A DNA stretch of 64,000 nt from Kitasatospora kifunensis. Lineage in GTDB: Bacteria; Actinomycetota; Actinomycetes; Streptomycetales; Streptomycetaceae. Where the stretch lies: the NCBI RefSeq assembly GCF_014203855.1, contig NZ_JACHJV010000001.1:2232001-2296000 (forward strand), given 5' to 3'. The position numbers were made by a program, and so were the translations under genes. The notes beneath the pieces are model-generated. The model worked only from the letters and a program-made list of their open reading frames with translations, ran no database searches and was not told where the DNA came from. Below are positions 54,288 through 63,715 of this stretch, piece by piece (the first letter of the stretch is position 1; the number at the start of each line of letters is the position of its first letter).

Positions 54288-57200
54288 TCAGACCTCCTCC
54301 ACCAGCGCGTCCAGCAGGGCCGCGGTCGCCTCCCAGGCGAGCGTTCGGCCCTGCTCGCAGGTCTGCTCGAAGCCCTCCTCGCCCAACACCTCGATCAGCG
54401 CCCGCTGCTGCCGGTCGCGCTCCATCCGCTCCAGGCACATACCCCGCACGTTCATCCGGCCGCTGTGCGCCGCGTACAGCAGGCAGGCCCGCTCGGCCAG
54501 CGCCCGATCACCGTCGCGCTGGGCCCGGGCCAGCACCACCGCGACCGCCGACGGGAGCAGCATCAGGGTGACGTGCTGGGCGAAGACCACCGCGGTCGAG
54601 GGTGCCTCGCGCAGCACCCGCAGCCCCGTGCGCAGTTGCTCCACCCCCTCGTCCACGTCGCCGCAACGCGCCAGCACCGCGCCGTCGGCACAGCTCACCA
54701 GGGCGCCCATGATGCCTGGGTTCGCCGATTCGAACCCGGCCCGCGCCTCCCGCAGGGCCTCCAACTCCGCGCGGGCCACGGCGAACTGGTCTCGCTGCAG
54801 GGCGAGCGAGCTGAGCAGCAGGTGGCCGTAGACCAGCGCGCCCCTGGCCTCCTGACTGCCCGAACTGCTGCCCGCCAGGCCCACGCGGATCAGCCGCACC
54901 CCCTCCGCCTCGTCCGTCTCCAACAGTGCCTCGCCGAGCCGGACCTGGAGGAAGGGCACCTCCTGCGGGGCGCCGAGCTCCTGGGCCAGCTCGATCGCCC
55001 TCCGGTAGGCGGCGATCGCGCCGGCGGTGTCGCCGAAGTAGCCGGCCGTCTCCGCCTGGGCCGTGAGCGTCTCCGAGATGCCCCAGTTGTCGCCGAGCCG
55101 GGTGTAGATCGCCATCGCCTCGTCACCGTCGAGCCGGGCCTGTTCGAGACCGCCGACCAGGTCGTTGGAGAACTTGGCGCGCAGTTGCAGGGCCCAGGCC
55201 AGCTCGCTCTGCCGACCGTGCCGCCGGCAGCCCTCGACCGCCCGGTCGATCAGCGTGAGCAGGCTGTCGGGCTGCTCGGTCAGGAAGCAGGCGAAGATCC
55301 GCAGCAGCGGCGGGTAGCTGTAGGACTGCGGCAGATCCGGGTGGTAGATCCGCAGGATCTGCCGGGCCCGCTCCGACAGTGCCCCCTCGTCGAGCGTCTC
55401 CTGGTCGAACTCGAAGTGGGAGACCAGCTGGTAGAGCCAGACCTGTCGGCGGGCTTCGGCCAACACCGGTGCCGACCACGGCAGCGGGTACTCCAGCGGA
55501 CCGAGGTCCAGCGGCTCGGGCGGCGCGGCCTCGGCGGTGAACGGGTCGGCGCCCAGCGCGCAGACCTGGTCCAGCCAACTCCTGGCCTCGGCCCGGAAGT
55601 CGCGCAGCATCCAGAACCACATCATGGAGAGCAGCAGGGACAGCGCCTCCTGTTCGGCCCGGGTGTCCAGCGCGTGGCGCAGCGCGGCCCTGATGTTGTC
55701 CTGTTCGCGCTCCAGCACGACGAGCCAGTGGGCCTGCTGATGGCTGTGCAGGTTCAGCTGGGCGGTGCACGCCAGTTCGCGGAAGGCGGTCAGGTGGCGC
55801 TCGGCGGCCGCGCCGTCCTTGGACTCGGCCAGCCGTTCGACGGCGTACTCGTGGATCGTCTCCAGCATCCGGTAGCGCGGCGGACCCTGCGGGTCGAGAC
55901 CGGCCACCAGCAGCGACTTGTCGACCAGCGAGAGCAGCAGCTCGGCCACCTGCTCGCCGCGCACCAACTCGCCGTCCGCGCAGACCAGCTCGGCCTCCGT
56001 CAGCCCGGCGCCGCCGGCGAAGACCGACAGACGGCGCAGCACCGCGCGCTCGCGCTCGTCCAGCAGCTCCCAGCTCCAGTCCACCACCGCGCGCAGGGTC
56101 TGCTGCCGCGGCAGCAGGACCCGGCTGCCGCCGGTGAGCAGGGCGAAGCGGCTGTCCAGCCGGTCGGCCAGCTGACGTGGCGTCAGGCCGCGCAGCCGGG
56201 CGGCGGCCAGCTCGATGGCCAGCGGCAGCCCGTCCAGGCGGCGGCAGATCTCGGCGCAGGCCGCCGGGTCGTCGGCCACCGTGAAGCCGGCCCGGGCGGC
56301 CGCGCCGCGCTCACCGAGCAGCCGCAGCGCGATCGGGTCGGGCAGCGGCTCCACCGGCAGCACCGCCTCCCCTGGCACCCCGAGCGGCTCGCGGCTGGTG
56401 GCCAGGATGCTCAGCTGCGGGCACTCGGCGAGCAGTTGGTCGGCGAGTTCGGCGGCTGCCTGGATCAGGTGCTCGCAGTTGTCGAGCAGCAGGAGCATCC
56501 GGGCCCGGCCGCAGTGCTCGACGATCCGGCGCACCGGGTCGTCAGGGCGGCCCTCGGTGAGGCTCTGGTGCAGCACGGTGGCCCGCAGGCCGAGCGCGGA
56601 GAGCACCGCGCCGGGGACGGCGGCCGGGCTCTCCAGTGGCGCGAGTTCGGCCAGCCAGACGCCGTCCGGCCAGTACGCCTCGGCCTGGGCCAGGCGACCT
56701 GCCTCCACCGAGAGGCGGGTCTTGCCCGAACCGCCGGGGCCGGTGAGGGTGATCAACCGGGCCGAGCCGATCAACTCGGCCAGTGCGTGAAGGTCCTGCT
56801 CACGCCCGACGAAACTGGTCAGCCGGGGGCGCAGGTTGCCGGCGGCCGGGACTGCAGGCCCAGGGCTGACCGGCTCTGCCGGTATCCGGGCAGCCACCTG
56901 GGCGGGCGGCTCGGCCGGCAACTGCCGGAGCAGCTCCTGGTGGACGGCCCGCAGCTCCGCCCCCGGGTCGGTGCCCAAGCGCTCGGCCAACGCCCGACGC
57001 AGCCCCTCGTAGCGCTCCAACGCCTCGGCGGTGCGCCCGACCTGGTGCAGCGCACGGATCCACAGCACGTGCAGCGGCTCGTCCAGCGGATGGTCGGCGC
57101 AGAGCCCGGCCAGCTCGGCGGCCACCTCCACGGCCTGCCCGAGCGCGAGGTCGGCGCCGATCCTGGCCCGGCGCACCTCGTCCCGCTGCGCCTCCAGCCG

Positions 57201-57641
57201 CACCGCACTGCCCGCCCGGTCCGGCAGGTCGGCCAGTGCCGGGCCGCGCCACAGCGCCAGCGCCTCGCGCAGCTGCTCGGCCGCGGACTTCGCGTCGCCG
57301 GCGGCCAGGGCGCGCTGCCCCAGCGCGGCCAGCTCCTGGAACCGGTCCAGGTCGCTGCGCGCCCCGGTCAGCCAGTAGCCGCCGGGCCCCGAGCCCACCT
57401 CCGCGCGCCCGATGGTGCGGCGCAGCCGGCCCACCAGGGTCTGCAACGCGGCGCCCGCGTCCCGCGGGAGCTCATCGTCCCAGACCTCGGCGACCAGGAC
57501 CTCGGCCGGCACCGCGCGCCCCTGGCGCAGCACCAGCGCGGCCAGCAGCGCGCGCAGCCGGGCACCACCGAGCGCGATCGGGGTGCCGTCGTCGTGATGG
57601 GCGGTCGTGGTGCCGAGGATGCCGTAGTGCACGGGGACCAT
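54288..57641 (-). CDS. AfsR/SARP-like BTAD/NB-ARC transcriptional regulator
   Basis: 1117 residues. Order: an OmpR-like winged helix (about 15-85, ALGGARLRALLAALVLRQGR), the bacterial transcriptional activation domain BTAD (about 90-240), and an NB-ARC/LuxR-like ATPase with P-loop LTGPGGSGKTRLS near 290 and Walker B LLLLDNCEHL. A long helical C-terminal half follows, without clearly repeated TPR units. Such proteins activate antibiotic gene clusters or act globally like AfsR. It is convergent with the DrrAB operon (12 bases apart) and may control it. ATG 57641 is the natural start. Confidence 0.9.
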   Translation of the reverse strand: MVPVHYGILGTTTAHHDDGTPIALGGARLRALLAALVLRQGRAVPAEVLVAEVWDDELPRDAGAALQTLVGRLRRTIGRAEVGSGPGGYWLTGARSDLDRFQELAALGQRALAAGDAKSAAEQLREALALWRGPALADLPDRAGSAVRLEAQRDEVRRARIGADLALGQAVEVAAELAGLCADHPLDEPLHVLWIRALHQVGRTAEALERYEGLRRALAERLGTDPGAELRAVHQELLRQLPAEPPAQVAARIPAEPVSPGPAVPAAGNLRPRLTSFVGREQDLHALAELIGSARLITLTGPGGSGKTRLSVEAGRLAQAEAYWPDGVWLAELAPLESPAAVPGAVLSALGLRATVLHQSLTEGRPDDPVRRIVEHCGRARMLLLLDNCEHLIQAAAELADQLLAECPQLSILATSREPLGVPGEAVLPVEPLPDPIALRLLGERGAAARAGFTVADDPAACAEICRRLDGLPLAIELAAARLRGLTPRQLADRLDSRFALLTGGSRVLLPRQQTLRAVVDWSWELLDERERAVLRRLSVFAGGAGLTEAELVCADGELVRGEQVAELLLSLVDKSLLVAGLDPQGPPRYRMLETIHEYAVERLAESKDGAAAERHLTAFRELACTAQLNLHSHQQAHWLVVLEREQDNIRAALRHALDTRAEQEALSLLLSMMWFWMLRDFRAEARSWLDQVCALGADPFTAEAAPPEPLDLGPLEYPLPWSAPVLAEARRQVWLYQLVSHFEFDQETLDEGALSERARQILRIYHPDLPQSYSYPPLLRIFACFLTEQPDSLLTLIDRAVEGCRRHGRQSELAWALQLRAKFSNDLVGGLEQARLDGDEAMAIYTRLGDNWGISETLTAQAETAGYFGDTAGAIAAYRRAIELAQELGAPQEVPFLQVRLGEALLETDEAEGVRLIRVGLAGSSSGSQEARGALVYGHLLLSSLALQRDQFAVARAELEALREARAGFESANPGIMGALVSCADGAVLARCGDVDEGVEQLRTGLRVLREAPSTAVVFAQHVTLMLLPSAVAVVLARAQRDGDRALAERACLLYAAHSGRMNVRGMCLERMERDRQQRALIEVLGEEGFEQTCEQGRTLAWEATAALLDALVEEV

Positions 57642-57867
57642 TCTGCGGCCTGTGCCGCCGTCTCCCGCCCGCTTTTCCGGGTCCCAGGAAACACCCGGGG
57701 ACAGGCCCCGGAACAGGCCCGGGGCGCGGTACGTTCACCCGGCGGCGCTTGTCCATCGCCCGAGCCGACCGGCATGATCGATGGGACGGGCCCGAACAGA
57801 GCGCCCAGCCAGCCCACTGATCCACTCGCCGGACCGCCTGGCGATCCACCGACGGAGACCCGCTTCC

Positions 57868-58677
57868 ATGAGCTTTGCCGACACACGCCGCTCGAACAGC
57901 GAGGAGCGCCGGATCAGCCCGGTGTTCTGGGTGCTGCTGGGGATCCTGGGCACCTCGGGCTGGGCGATCTGGACCGGCTTCGGCGCGGCGGGCTTCGGCG
58001 TCTTCCTCTTCGTGGTCGCCGGCTGGATGGTCTCGCTCTGCCTGCACGAGTACGCGCACGCCAGGACGGCGCTGCACGGCGGGGACATCACGGTCGGCGC
58101 CAAGGGCTATCTGACGCTCAATCCGTTCAAGTACGCGAACGCCCTGATGAGCTTCGTACTGCCGGTGATCTTCGTCGTGCTGGGCGGGATCGGCCTGCCC
58201 GGCGGGGCGGTCTTCATCGAGCGGCACCGGATCCAGGGGCGCCTCAAGCACAGCCTGATCTCGGCCGCCGGTCCGCTGGTCAACCTGGCCTTCGCGGTGC
58301 TGCTGCTGGCCCCGGTCGGCGCCGGCTGGCTCGACAACCTGCCCGGCACCACGCAGCTGGGCCCGTACCAGGTGAGCGTCTTCCCGGCCGCGCTGTCCTT
58401 CCTCGGCCTGCTCCAGGTGAGCGCCGCGCTGCTCAACCTGCTGCCGGTGCCCGGCCTGGACGGCTACGGGATCGTCGAGCCCTGGCTCTCGCCGAAGACC
58501 CGGCGCGCGGTCGAACCGTTCGCGCCCTACGGGCTGCTGGCGGTCTTCATCGTGCTCTGGCAGTCCCAGGTGAACGTGTGGTTCTTCAACCTGGTCTACA
58601 ACATCATGGGCCTGTTCGGCGTCAAGGGCGGCTACGCGGACCTCGGGCAGTACCTGTTCCGGTTCTGGTCCCACTAG
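57868..58677 (+). CDS. Site-2-protease-like M50 membrane metalloprotease
   Basis: 269 residues with about six membrane helices. The zinc motif HEYAH (His60, Glu61, His64) lies in the second helix, and LLPVPGLDGYG near 190 supplies the third ligand Asp. The insertion between them (GAKGYLTLNPFKYANALMSF) is typical of the short M50 subgroup without PDZ domain. It may cut membrane-bound regulators such as anti-sigma factors. GGAG precedes ATG 57868. Confidence 0.92.
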   Translation: MSFADTRRSNSEERRISPVFWVLLGILGTSGWAIWTGFGAAGFGVFLFVVAGWMVSLCLHEYAHARTALHGGDITVGAKGYLTLNPFKYANALMSFVLPVIFVVLGGIGLPGGAVFIERHRIQGRLKHSLISAAGPLVNLAFAVLLLAPVGAGWLDNLPGTTQLGPYQVSVFPAALSFLGLLQVSAALLNLLPVPGLDGYGIVEPWLSPKTRRAVEPFAPYGLLAVFIVLWQSQVNVWFFNLVYNIMGLFGVKGGYADLGQYLFRFWSH

Positions 58678-58691
58678 GCCCCTGCCGACCC

Positions 58692-58871
58692 CTACTGGCG
58701 GGCCCGCTCGGCCAGCTTCTCCTTGCGCAGCAGGAACCAGGCGATGTTGCTGGCCACGCCCGCCAGCAGGATCCAGATCACGCCGAGCCAGTTGCCCTCG
58801 ACGAACGAGACCACCGCGGCGGACACCGCGAGGACGACGACGATCAGGGCGTACAGGGCGTTGCGGGGCAT
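58692..58871 (-). CDS. Small two-helix membrane protein
   Basis: 59 residues, almost entirely two transmembrane helices (ALYALIVVVLAVSAAVVSFV and GVIWILLAGVASNIAWFLL) and a basic tail KEKLAERARQ. GGAG lies nine bases before ATG 58871. No family recognised. It is convergent with the M50 protease gene. Confidence 0.65.
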   Translation of the reverse strand: MPRNALYALIVVVLAVSAAVVSFVEGNWLGVIWILLAGVASNIAWFLLRKEKLAERARQ

Positions 58872-59034
58872 GTCGGTGGGCTCCAGAGCTCGGCGGATGT
58901 CGCTCTCATTCTCACGGAGGGTGCGGGCCCGCCCCAAGCCGGGTGGGTCCGCACCCTCCGTGTCGTCACGCGATCGTCATGCCGGGCCACCGTGCGTCAC
59001 GTCGGCCGACCCCGGCACCGCACACCGGTACCCC

Positions 59035-59751
59035 TCAGACGTCGGTGATCCGCAGCCCGGCGTGCGCCTTGTAGCGGCGGTTGACCGAGATCAGGTTGGC
59101 CACCAGCGACTCCACCTGGTGGGCGTTGCGCAGCCGGCCCGCGTAGATGCCGCGCATGCCCGGGATCCGCTCGGCCAGCGCCTGGACCAGGTCGGTGGCG
59201 GCGCGCTCGTCGCCCAGGACCAGCACGTCGGTGTCGATGCTGTCGATCGAGGGGTCCTGGAGCAGAACCGCCGACAGGTGGTGGAAGGCGGCGGTCACCC
59301 GCGAGTGGGGCAGCAGCGCGGCGGCCTGCTGGGCGGCGCTGCCCTCCTCGGGAGTGAGCGCGTAGGCGCCCTGCTTGTCGAAGCCCAGCGGATTGACGCA
59401 GTCCACCACGATCTTGCCGGCCAGCTCGGCGGCCAGGTTGGCCAGTAGCTCGCCGTGCCCCTCCCAGGGCACCGCGACGATCACGATGTCGCTCTCCCTG
59501 GCGGTCTGGGCGTTGTCCGCGCCGCGCACCCCGAGCCCGAGCTCGGCGGCCGCCGCCTCGGCCCGCTCGGCGCTGCGCGAACCGAGGACCACCTGCTGGC
59601 CGGCCTTGGCCAGCCGGTAGGCCAGCCCCCGCCCCTGGTCACCGGTGCCGCCGAGGACACCGACCACCAGCTCGCTGATGTCGGGGCGCTCGCTCGCGGG
59701 GGTGGGGGTCGGGGTGACGGTGGGGCCGTTCGCTGAATCGAGGGAAGTCAT
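59035..59751 (-). CDS. NADPH-dependent F420 reductase
   Basis: 238 residues. After a Thr/Pro-rich N-terminal extension of about 28 residues comes the Rossmann motif VVGVLGGTGDQGRGLAYRLA and the NADP-specific SRSAERAE. VIVAVPWEGH, DCVNPLGFD and AFHHLSA fit the F420H2:NADP+ oxidoreductase (Fno/NpdG) family, which moves hydride between NADPH and coenzyme F420. ATG 59751. It is divergent from the next gene with only 46 bases between. Confidence 0.9.
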   Translation of the reverse strand: MTSLDSANGPTVTPTPTPASERPDISELVVGVLGGTGDQGRGLAYRLAKAGQQVVLGSRSAERAEAAAAELGLGVRGADNAQTARESDIVIVAVPWEGHGELLANLAAELAGKIVVDCVNPLGFDKQGAYALTPEEGSAAQQAAALLPHSRVTAAFHHLSAVLLQDPSIDSIDTDVLVLGDERAATDLVQALAERIPGMRGIYAGRLRNAHQVESLVANLISVNRRYKAHAGLRITDV

Positions 59752-59797
59752 ACCGAGGATCCTGCCAAAACCATGGACCCAGCTCCATTCTGTCGCC

Positions 59798-60397
59798 ATG
59801 GACGTGACGAGAGTGAGCGCGCTGCGCGAGGTGCTGTCCGGCTCCCCGCTGCTGGACGCGACCAGGGACTTCGCCGGCTCGCTGCGCACCGCGGTGACCC
59901 GGCGCACCGCGCGCGGCCTGCTGCTGGTCGGCACCTCACGCTACGAGCCGTGGCACCTGGCGGCACACCTGGGCGAGGAGGCCGCCTGGTCCCAGGTCCC
60001 GGAACTGGCACCGACGTTGATCCGCCATCAGGTGCCGCCCGAGGCCGCCCTCCCCGCCCAGCTGCGGCACGACCTGCGGCGCCTCGCGGCGGCCGGTCGC
60101 GGCGAGACGGTGCTGGTGGTCAGCCCCGAGGCCGCCGGCGAGCGACTGTTGGAGCGGGTGCGCGATGCCCGCCGGGGCGGGGCGACGGTGCTCGCACTGG
60201 AGGCGGGCGACCCCGAACTGGCCACGCTCGCGCACGAGCGGCTGACCGTGGACAGCCCTGAGGAGCCCGGCTTCGACCTGGTGCAGCACCTGGTCAGCGC
60301 GGCCGCCGGCGAGCGGCCCCGCTCGCGGATCGCAGGGCTGGCCAAACTGTCCAGGTTGGCACGGCAGTTCACCACGGAGCCGGTCAACCGCTGGTGA
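59798..60397 (+). CDS. Conserved actinobacterial hypothetical protein
   Basis: 199 residues, soluble, no signal peptide. Features are VSALREVLSGSPLLDATRDFAG, a central RGLLLVGTSRYEPWHLAAHL, and a helical C-terminus. It reads like the uncharacterised streptomycete proteins found beside the F420 reductase gene. No catalytic motif is recognised; function unknown. ATG 59798 is the only good start. Confidence 0.75.
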   Translation: MDVTRVSALREVLSGSPLLDATRDFAGSLRTAVTRRTARGLLLVGTSRYEPWHLAAHLGEEAAWSQVPELAPTLIRHQVPPEAALPAQLRHDLRRLAAAGRGETVLVVSPEAAGERLLERVRDARRGGATVLALEAGDPELATLAHERLTVDSPEEPGFDLVQHLVSAAAGERPRSRIAGLAKLSRLARQFTTEPVNRW

Positions 60398-60464
60398 TCA
60401 GGGCGGCCCGCCGACCTGGAAAATGCGTTGCGGCGGCGCGGGGCACGCCGCAGGATGGCAGCTC

Positions 60465-61784
60465 GTGACCGAAGAGAGCCCTGCCGGACCAAGCCTGCTG
60501 AGCCGGCTGCGCCCGGACCTGACGCCGTGGCGTGCCTCGCGGGACTTCCGGCTGCTCTGGGGCTCGGGCTGCATCTCCAGCTTCGGCAGTTTCCTCACCT
60601 ACGTCGCCGTCCCACTGCAGATCAAGCAGCTGACCGGCTCCTACCTCGCGGTCGGGGCGGTCGGCCTGGTCGAGTTGCTGCCGCTGATCGTCTTCGGCCT
60701 GTGGGGCGGCGCGCTCGCCGACGCGCTGGACCGCCGCAAGCTCGTGCTCGGCGCGGAGGCCGGGCTCGGCCTGCTGAGCGGGCTGCTGCTGCTCAACGCG
60801 CTGCTTCCGCACCCGATGCTCTGGCCGATCTACCTGGTGGCCGCGCTGGTCGCGGCGCTGGACGGGCTTCAGCGTCCCGCCCTGGACACCCTGGTGCCGC
60901 GGATCGTGGCGCACGAGCAACTGACCGCGGCCTTCGCGCTGATCTCGCTCTACCGCAGCACCAGCACCGTGCTCGGTCCGGCGTTGGCCGGCTTCGTCGT
61001 CGCCTACAGCGGCCCCGGCACCGCGTACGCGCTGGACGTGGTCAGCTTCGCCGCCTCACTGCTGCTGCTCGCCCGGATGCGTGCGGTGCCGCCGCCGACC
61101 GGCGCCGTCAAGCCCTCGGTGGCCGCGATCATGGCCGGCGTGCGGTACGCCTGGAGCCGCCCCGAGTTGCTCGGGACCTACGTGGTGGACATCGCCGCGA
61201 TGCTCTTCGCCTTTCCCAACGCGATCTTCCCCTTCCTCGCCGACGACCTGCACGCGCACTGGGCGCTGGGGTTGATGTACGGCGCCTCGGCCGTGGGCTC
61301 GCTGATCGTCTCGGCCACCAGCGGCTGGGCCGGCTCGGTGCACCGGCACGGCCGGATGGTGGTGCTGGCCGCCCTCGGCTGGGGCGTGGCGATGACGGGG
61401 GCCGGGCTGACCGGCTCCATCTGGCTGGTGCTGCTCTGCCTGGCCGCGGCCGGCGGCGCGGACATGATCAGCGGGATGGGCCGCTCCACCATGTGGAACC
61501 AGTCCATCCCCGACGAACTGCGCGGGCGGCTGGCCGGGGTGGAGCTGCTGAGCTACTCGGTCGGCCCGCAGCTGGGGCAGGTCCGGGCCGGCGGCACGGC
61601 CTCGCTGGTGGGGGTGCGCGGCTCGGTCTGGATGGGCGGGCTGGCCTGCGTGCTGAGCGTGGGCTGCCTTGCCGCGGTGCTGCCCAAGCTGCTCGCCTAT
61701 GACGCCCGGACCGACCCGCACGTGGCCGCGGCCCGCGCGGCGCGCGAGCAGCGGGCGGCGGCGGAGGCCGTCAGCACGGCCTGA
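60465..61784 (+). CDS. MFS transporter
   Basis: 439 residues with 12 predicted transmembrane helices. FGSFLTYVAVPLQIKQLTGS and LWGGALADALDRRKLVLG (motif A) are typical of the enterobactin-exporter-like/MFS_3 group, together with DGLQRPALDTLVPRIV. It may export a siderophore or other small molecule. GTG 60465 is chosen over an ATG further upstream because the transporter domain begins shortly after it. Confidence 0.9.
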   Translation: MTEESPAGPSLLSRLRPDLTPWRASRDFRLLWGSGCISSFGSFLTYVAVPLQIKQLTGSYLAVGAVGLVELLPLIVFGLWGGALADALDRRKLVLGAEAGLGLLSGLLLLNALLPHPMLWPIYLVAALVAALDGLQRPALDTLVPRIVAHEQLTAAFALISLYRSTSTVLGPALAGFVVAYSGPGTAYALDVVSFAASLLLLARMRAVPPPTGAVKPSVAAIMAGVRYAWSRPELLGTYVVDIAAMLFAFPNAIFPFLADDLHAHWALGLMYGASAVGSLIVSATSGWAGSVHRHGRMVVLAALGWGVAMTGAGLTGSIWLVLLCLAAAGGADMISGMGRSTMWNQSIPDELRGRLAGVELLSYSVGPQLGQVRAGGTASLVGVRGSVWMGGLACVLSVGCLAAVLPKLLAYDARTDPHVAAARAAREQRAAAEAVSTA

Positions 61785-61803
61785 CCGGGCATCCGACCAA
61801 GCG

Positions 61804-62028
61804 TCAGTCCTCGTCGTCCTTCGGGCGGTCGTGCCAGCGCGGGTCGGTCTCCCACTCCTGATTGCGCTCGCGCGCCGTCTCCATCGCGTGGGCGGCCTCC
61901 TCGCGCGTGGCGTACGGGCCGAAACGGTCCTTGGCCGGGCACTCCGGGCCCTCCTCGACCTTCTGGTGCTTGAGGCAGTAGAACCACTCGCCCGGCTTGC
62001 CGACCGTGCTCCGCTTGAACAGCGCCAT
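61804..62028 (-). CDS. Small acidic conserved protein
   Basis: 74 residues. It has GEWFYCLKHQKVEEGPECPAK with two Cys and one His in a CxxH ... C arrangement, then DRFGPYATREEAAHAMETARERN and an acidic end. GAGGAGGAG lies directly before ATG 62028, a strong ribosome-binding site. Function unknown; small proteins of this kind are widespread in streptomycetes. It is convergent with the MFS gene. Confidence 0.8.
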   Translation of the reverse strand: MALFKRSTVGKPGEWFYCLKHQKVEEGPECPAKDRFGPYATREEAAHAMETARERNQEWETDPRWHDRPKDDED

Positions 62029-62131
62029 CGCTCCTCCTCGTCCGAGCCCACCCGATATCACTGATCATTCCCGGTGACGGCTTCGCACACACAGCCGGGA
62101 CGGACCTGGCCCGAGCGCTAGACTCGCGGCC

Positions 62132-62980
62132 ATGGCTCATCTCGTTCCCGGTACCCAGTCCCCCACCCGCAAGGTCCCGGCGCACATCGCCCGCCCGGAG
62201 TACGTCGGCAAGCCCTATCCGACGCCGTACACCGGACCCGAGGTGCAGGACGCGGAGACCGTCGAGAAGATGCGGATCGCCAGCCGGATCGCCGCGCGGG
62301 CGATGGCCGCGGCCGCCGAGCTGATCGCCCCCGGGGTGACGACCGATCAGCTGGACGCGGTCGCCCACGAGTACATGTGCGACCACGGCGCCTACCCGTC
62401 CGACCTCGGCTACCGCGGCTTCCCGAAGTCGATCTGCACCTCGATCAACGAGGTGATCTGCCACGGCATCCCCGACTCGACGGTGCTGCAGGACGGCGAC
62501 ATCGTCAACATCGACGCCACCGCGTTCATCCACGGGGTGCACGGCGACCTGAACGCCACCTACCTCTGCGGCGAGGTCGACGAGGAGTCGCGGCTGCTGG
62601 TGGAGCGGACCCGGGAGTCACTCAACCGGGCGATCAAGGCGGTCAAGCCGGGGCGTCAGATCAACGTGATCGGCCGGGTGATCGAGTCCTACGCCAAGCG
62701 CTTCGACTACGGCGTGGTGCGCGACTTCACCGGTCACGGCATCAACACCTCGTTCCACTCCGGCCTGATCATCCCGCACTACGACAGCGACCGGGCCACC
62801 CAGGTGATCAAGCCCGGGATGACCTTCACCATCGAGCCGATGCTCACCCTGGGCACCTACGACTACGAGATCTGGCCGGACGGCTGGACGGTGGTCACCA
62901 AGGACCGCAAGCGCACCGCCCAGTTCGAGCACACCCTGCTGGTCACGCCGGACGGCGCGGAGATCCTCACCCTGCCGTAG
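62132..62980 (+). CDS. map: Methionine aminopeptidase, type I
   Basis: 282-residue pita-bread-fold enzyme removing the initiator methionine. Metal ligands are in [18 protein letters not shown] (two Asp), [10 protein letters not shown] (His), TIEPML (Glu) and AQFEHT (Glu). A 40-residue N-terminal extension with [14 protein letters not shown], a possible SH3-ligand-like proline stretch, marks it as the actinobacterial type Ic. ATG 62132. Confidence 0.96.
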   Translation: MAHLVPGTQSPTRKVPAHIARPEYVGKPYPTPYTGPEVQDAETVEKMRIASRIAARAMAAAAELIAPGVTTDQLDAVAHEYMCDHGAYPSDLGYRGFPKSICTSINEVICHGIPDSTVLQDGDIVNIDATAFIHGVHGDLNATYLCGEVDEESRLLVERTRESLNRAIKAVKPGRQINVIGRVIESYAKRFDYGVVRDFTGHGINTSFHSGLIIPHYDSDRATQVIKPGMTFTIEPMLTLGTYDYEIWPDGWTVVTKDRKRTAQFEHTLLVTPDGAEILTLP

Positions 62981-63007
62981 CGGCCGGCTGCACCAAGGCC
63001 TGCGCGG

Positions 63008-63715
63008 TCAGCCGATCAGCCACTGCTCCTCGGCGACCGCGCCGACCTCGGTGCAGGCGTCGGTGAGCACGTCCAGCACCCGCAGCGGGTCCGGCAGCGG
63101 CTGCTCGGGCCCGCGCAACCAGCGGACCTGCGAGCCGTCGGGCAGCGCGGCCGGCGGCAGCAGGGTGTAGGAGCCGCGGCAGTGCCAGCGCAGGCCTGGA
63201 TGCTCGGACATGGTGTCCGGATGGGTGTCCAGCTCGCTCGACCACCACTCGTCCTCGTCCTCGGGGGTACCCCGGGTGGCGGTGAAGAAGAGGTAGCGCT
63301 CCTCGCCGACGGCCGCCACCGGCCCCTCCACGCCCTGCGCGGTGAGCCGCTCCAGCGCCAGGCGCCCCGCCTCGGCGGGGACGTCCAGCACATCGTGGGC
63401 CCGACCGGTGGCGGTGATGAAGTTGGTCTGCGGATCACGCGAGAGCCAGCGGGAGAGCTGCTCCGGATCGGTGGTGGCCTGCGACTGCCAGGCGAAGGAG
63501 ACCGGATGCTGGGCCGGTGCCGGGCAGCCGACGCGGTCACAGGAACAGCGGTAGCCGGCCAGATGGGCGGCGGGGGCCAGCGGGAAGCCGGCCCGAACCG
63601 CGCCGAGCAGCAGATCGAGTCGGGCCGCCGGGGAACTCACAACGCCCGCGGTCGACTTGTCGCGCTGGTGATCGCGCCGCGGCCACCAGGCCGTCCACCT
63701 GCTGCTGGCTTCCAT
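63008..63715 (-). CDS. Bifunctional primase/polymerase N-terminal-domain protein
   Basis: 235 residues. The sequence resembles the prim-pol N-terminal domain: LLLGAVRAGFPLAPAAHL, CSCDRVGCPAPAQHPVSFAW with four Cys in a zinc-like pattern, NFITATGRAHDVLDVPAEAG and YTLLPPAALPDGSQVRWLRG. It lacks a helicase domain and so is a stand-alone domain, commonly found beside map in streptomycetes; its activity is not known. ATG 63715 follows a short leader. Confidence 0.82.
   Translation of the reverse strand: MEASSRWTAWWPRRDHQRDKSTAGVVSSPAARLDLLLGAVRAGFPLAPAAHLAGYRCSCDRVGCPAPAQHPVSFAWQSQATTDPEQLSRWLSRDPQTNFITATGRAHDVLDVPAEAGRLALERLTAQGVEGPVAAVGEERYLFFTATRGTPEDEDEWWSSELDTHPDTMSEHPGLRWHCRGSYTLLPPAALPDGSQVRWLRGPEQPLPDPLRVLDVLTDACTEVGAVAEEQWLIG

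Noticed and set aside
54465-59048. Open frame of about 1527 codons on the plus strand
   Set aside because: It runs opposite the AfsR-like regulator and through the M50 protease gene in another frame, and the product has no domain structure.
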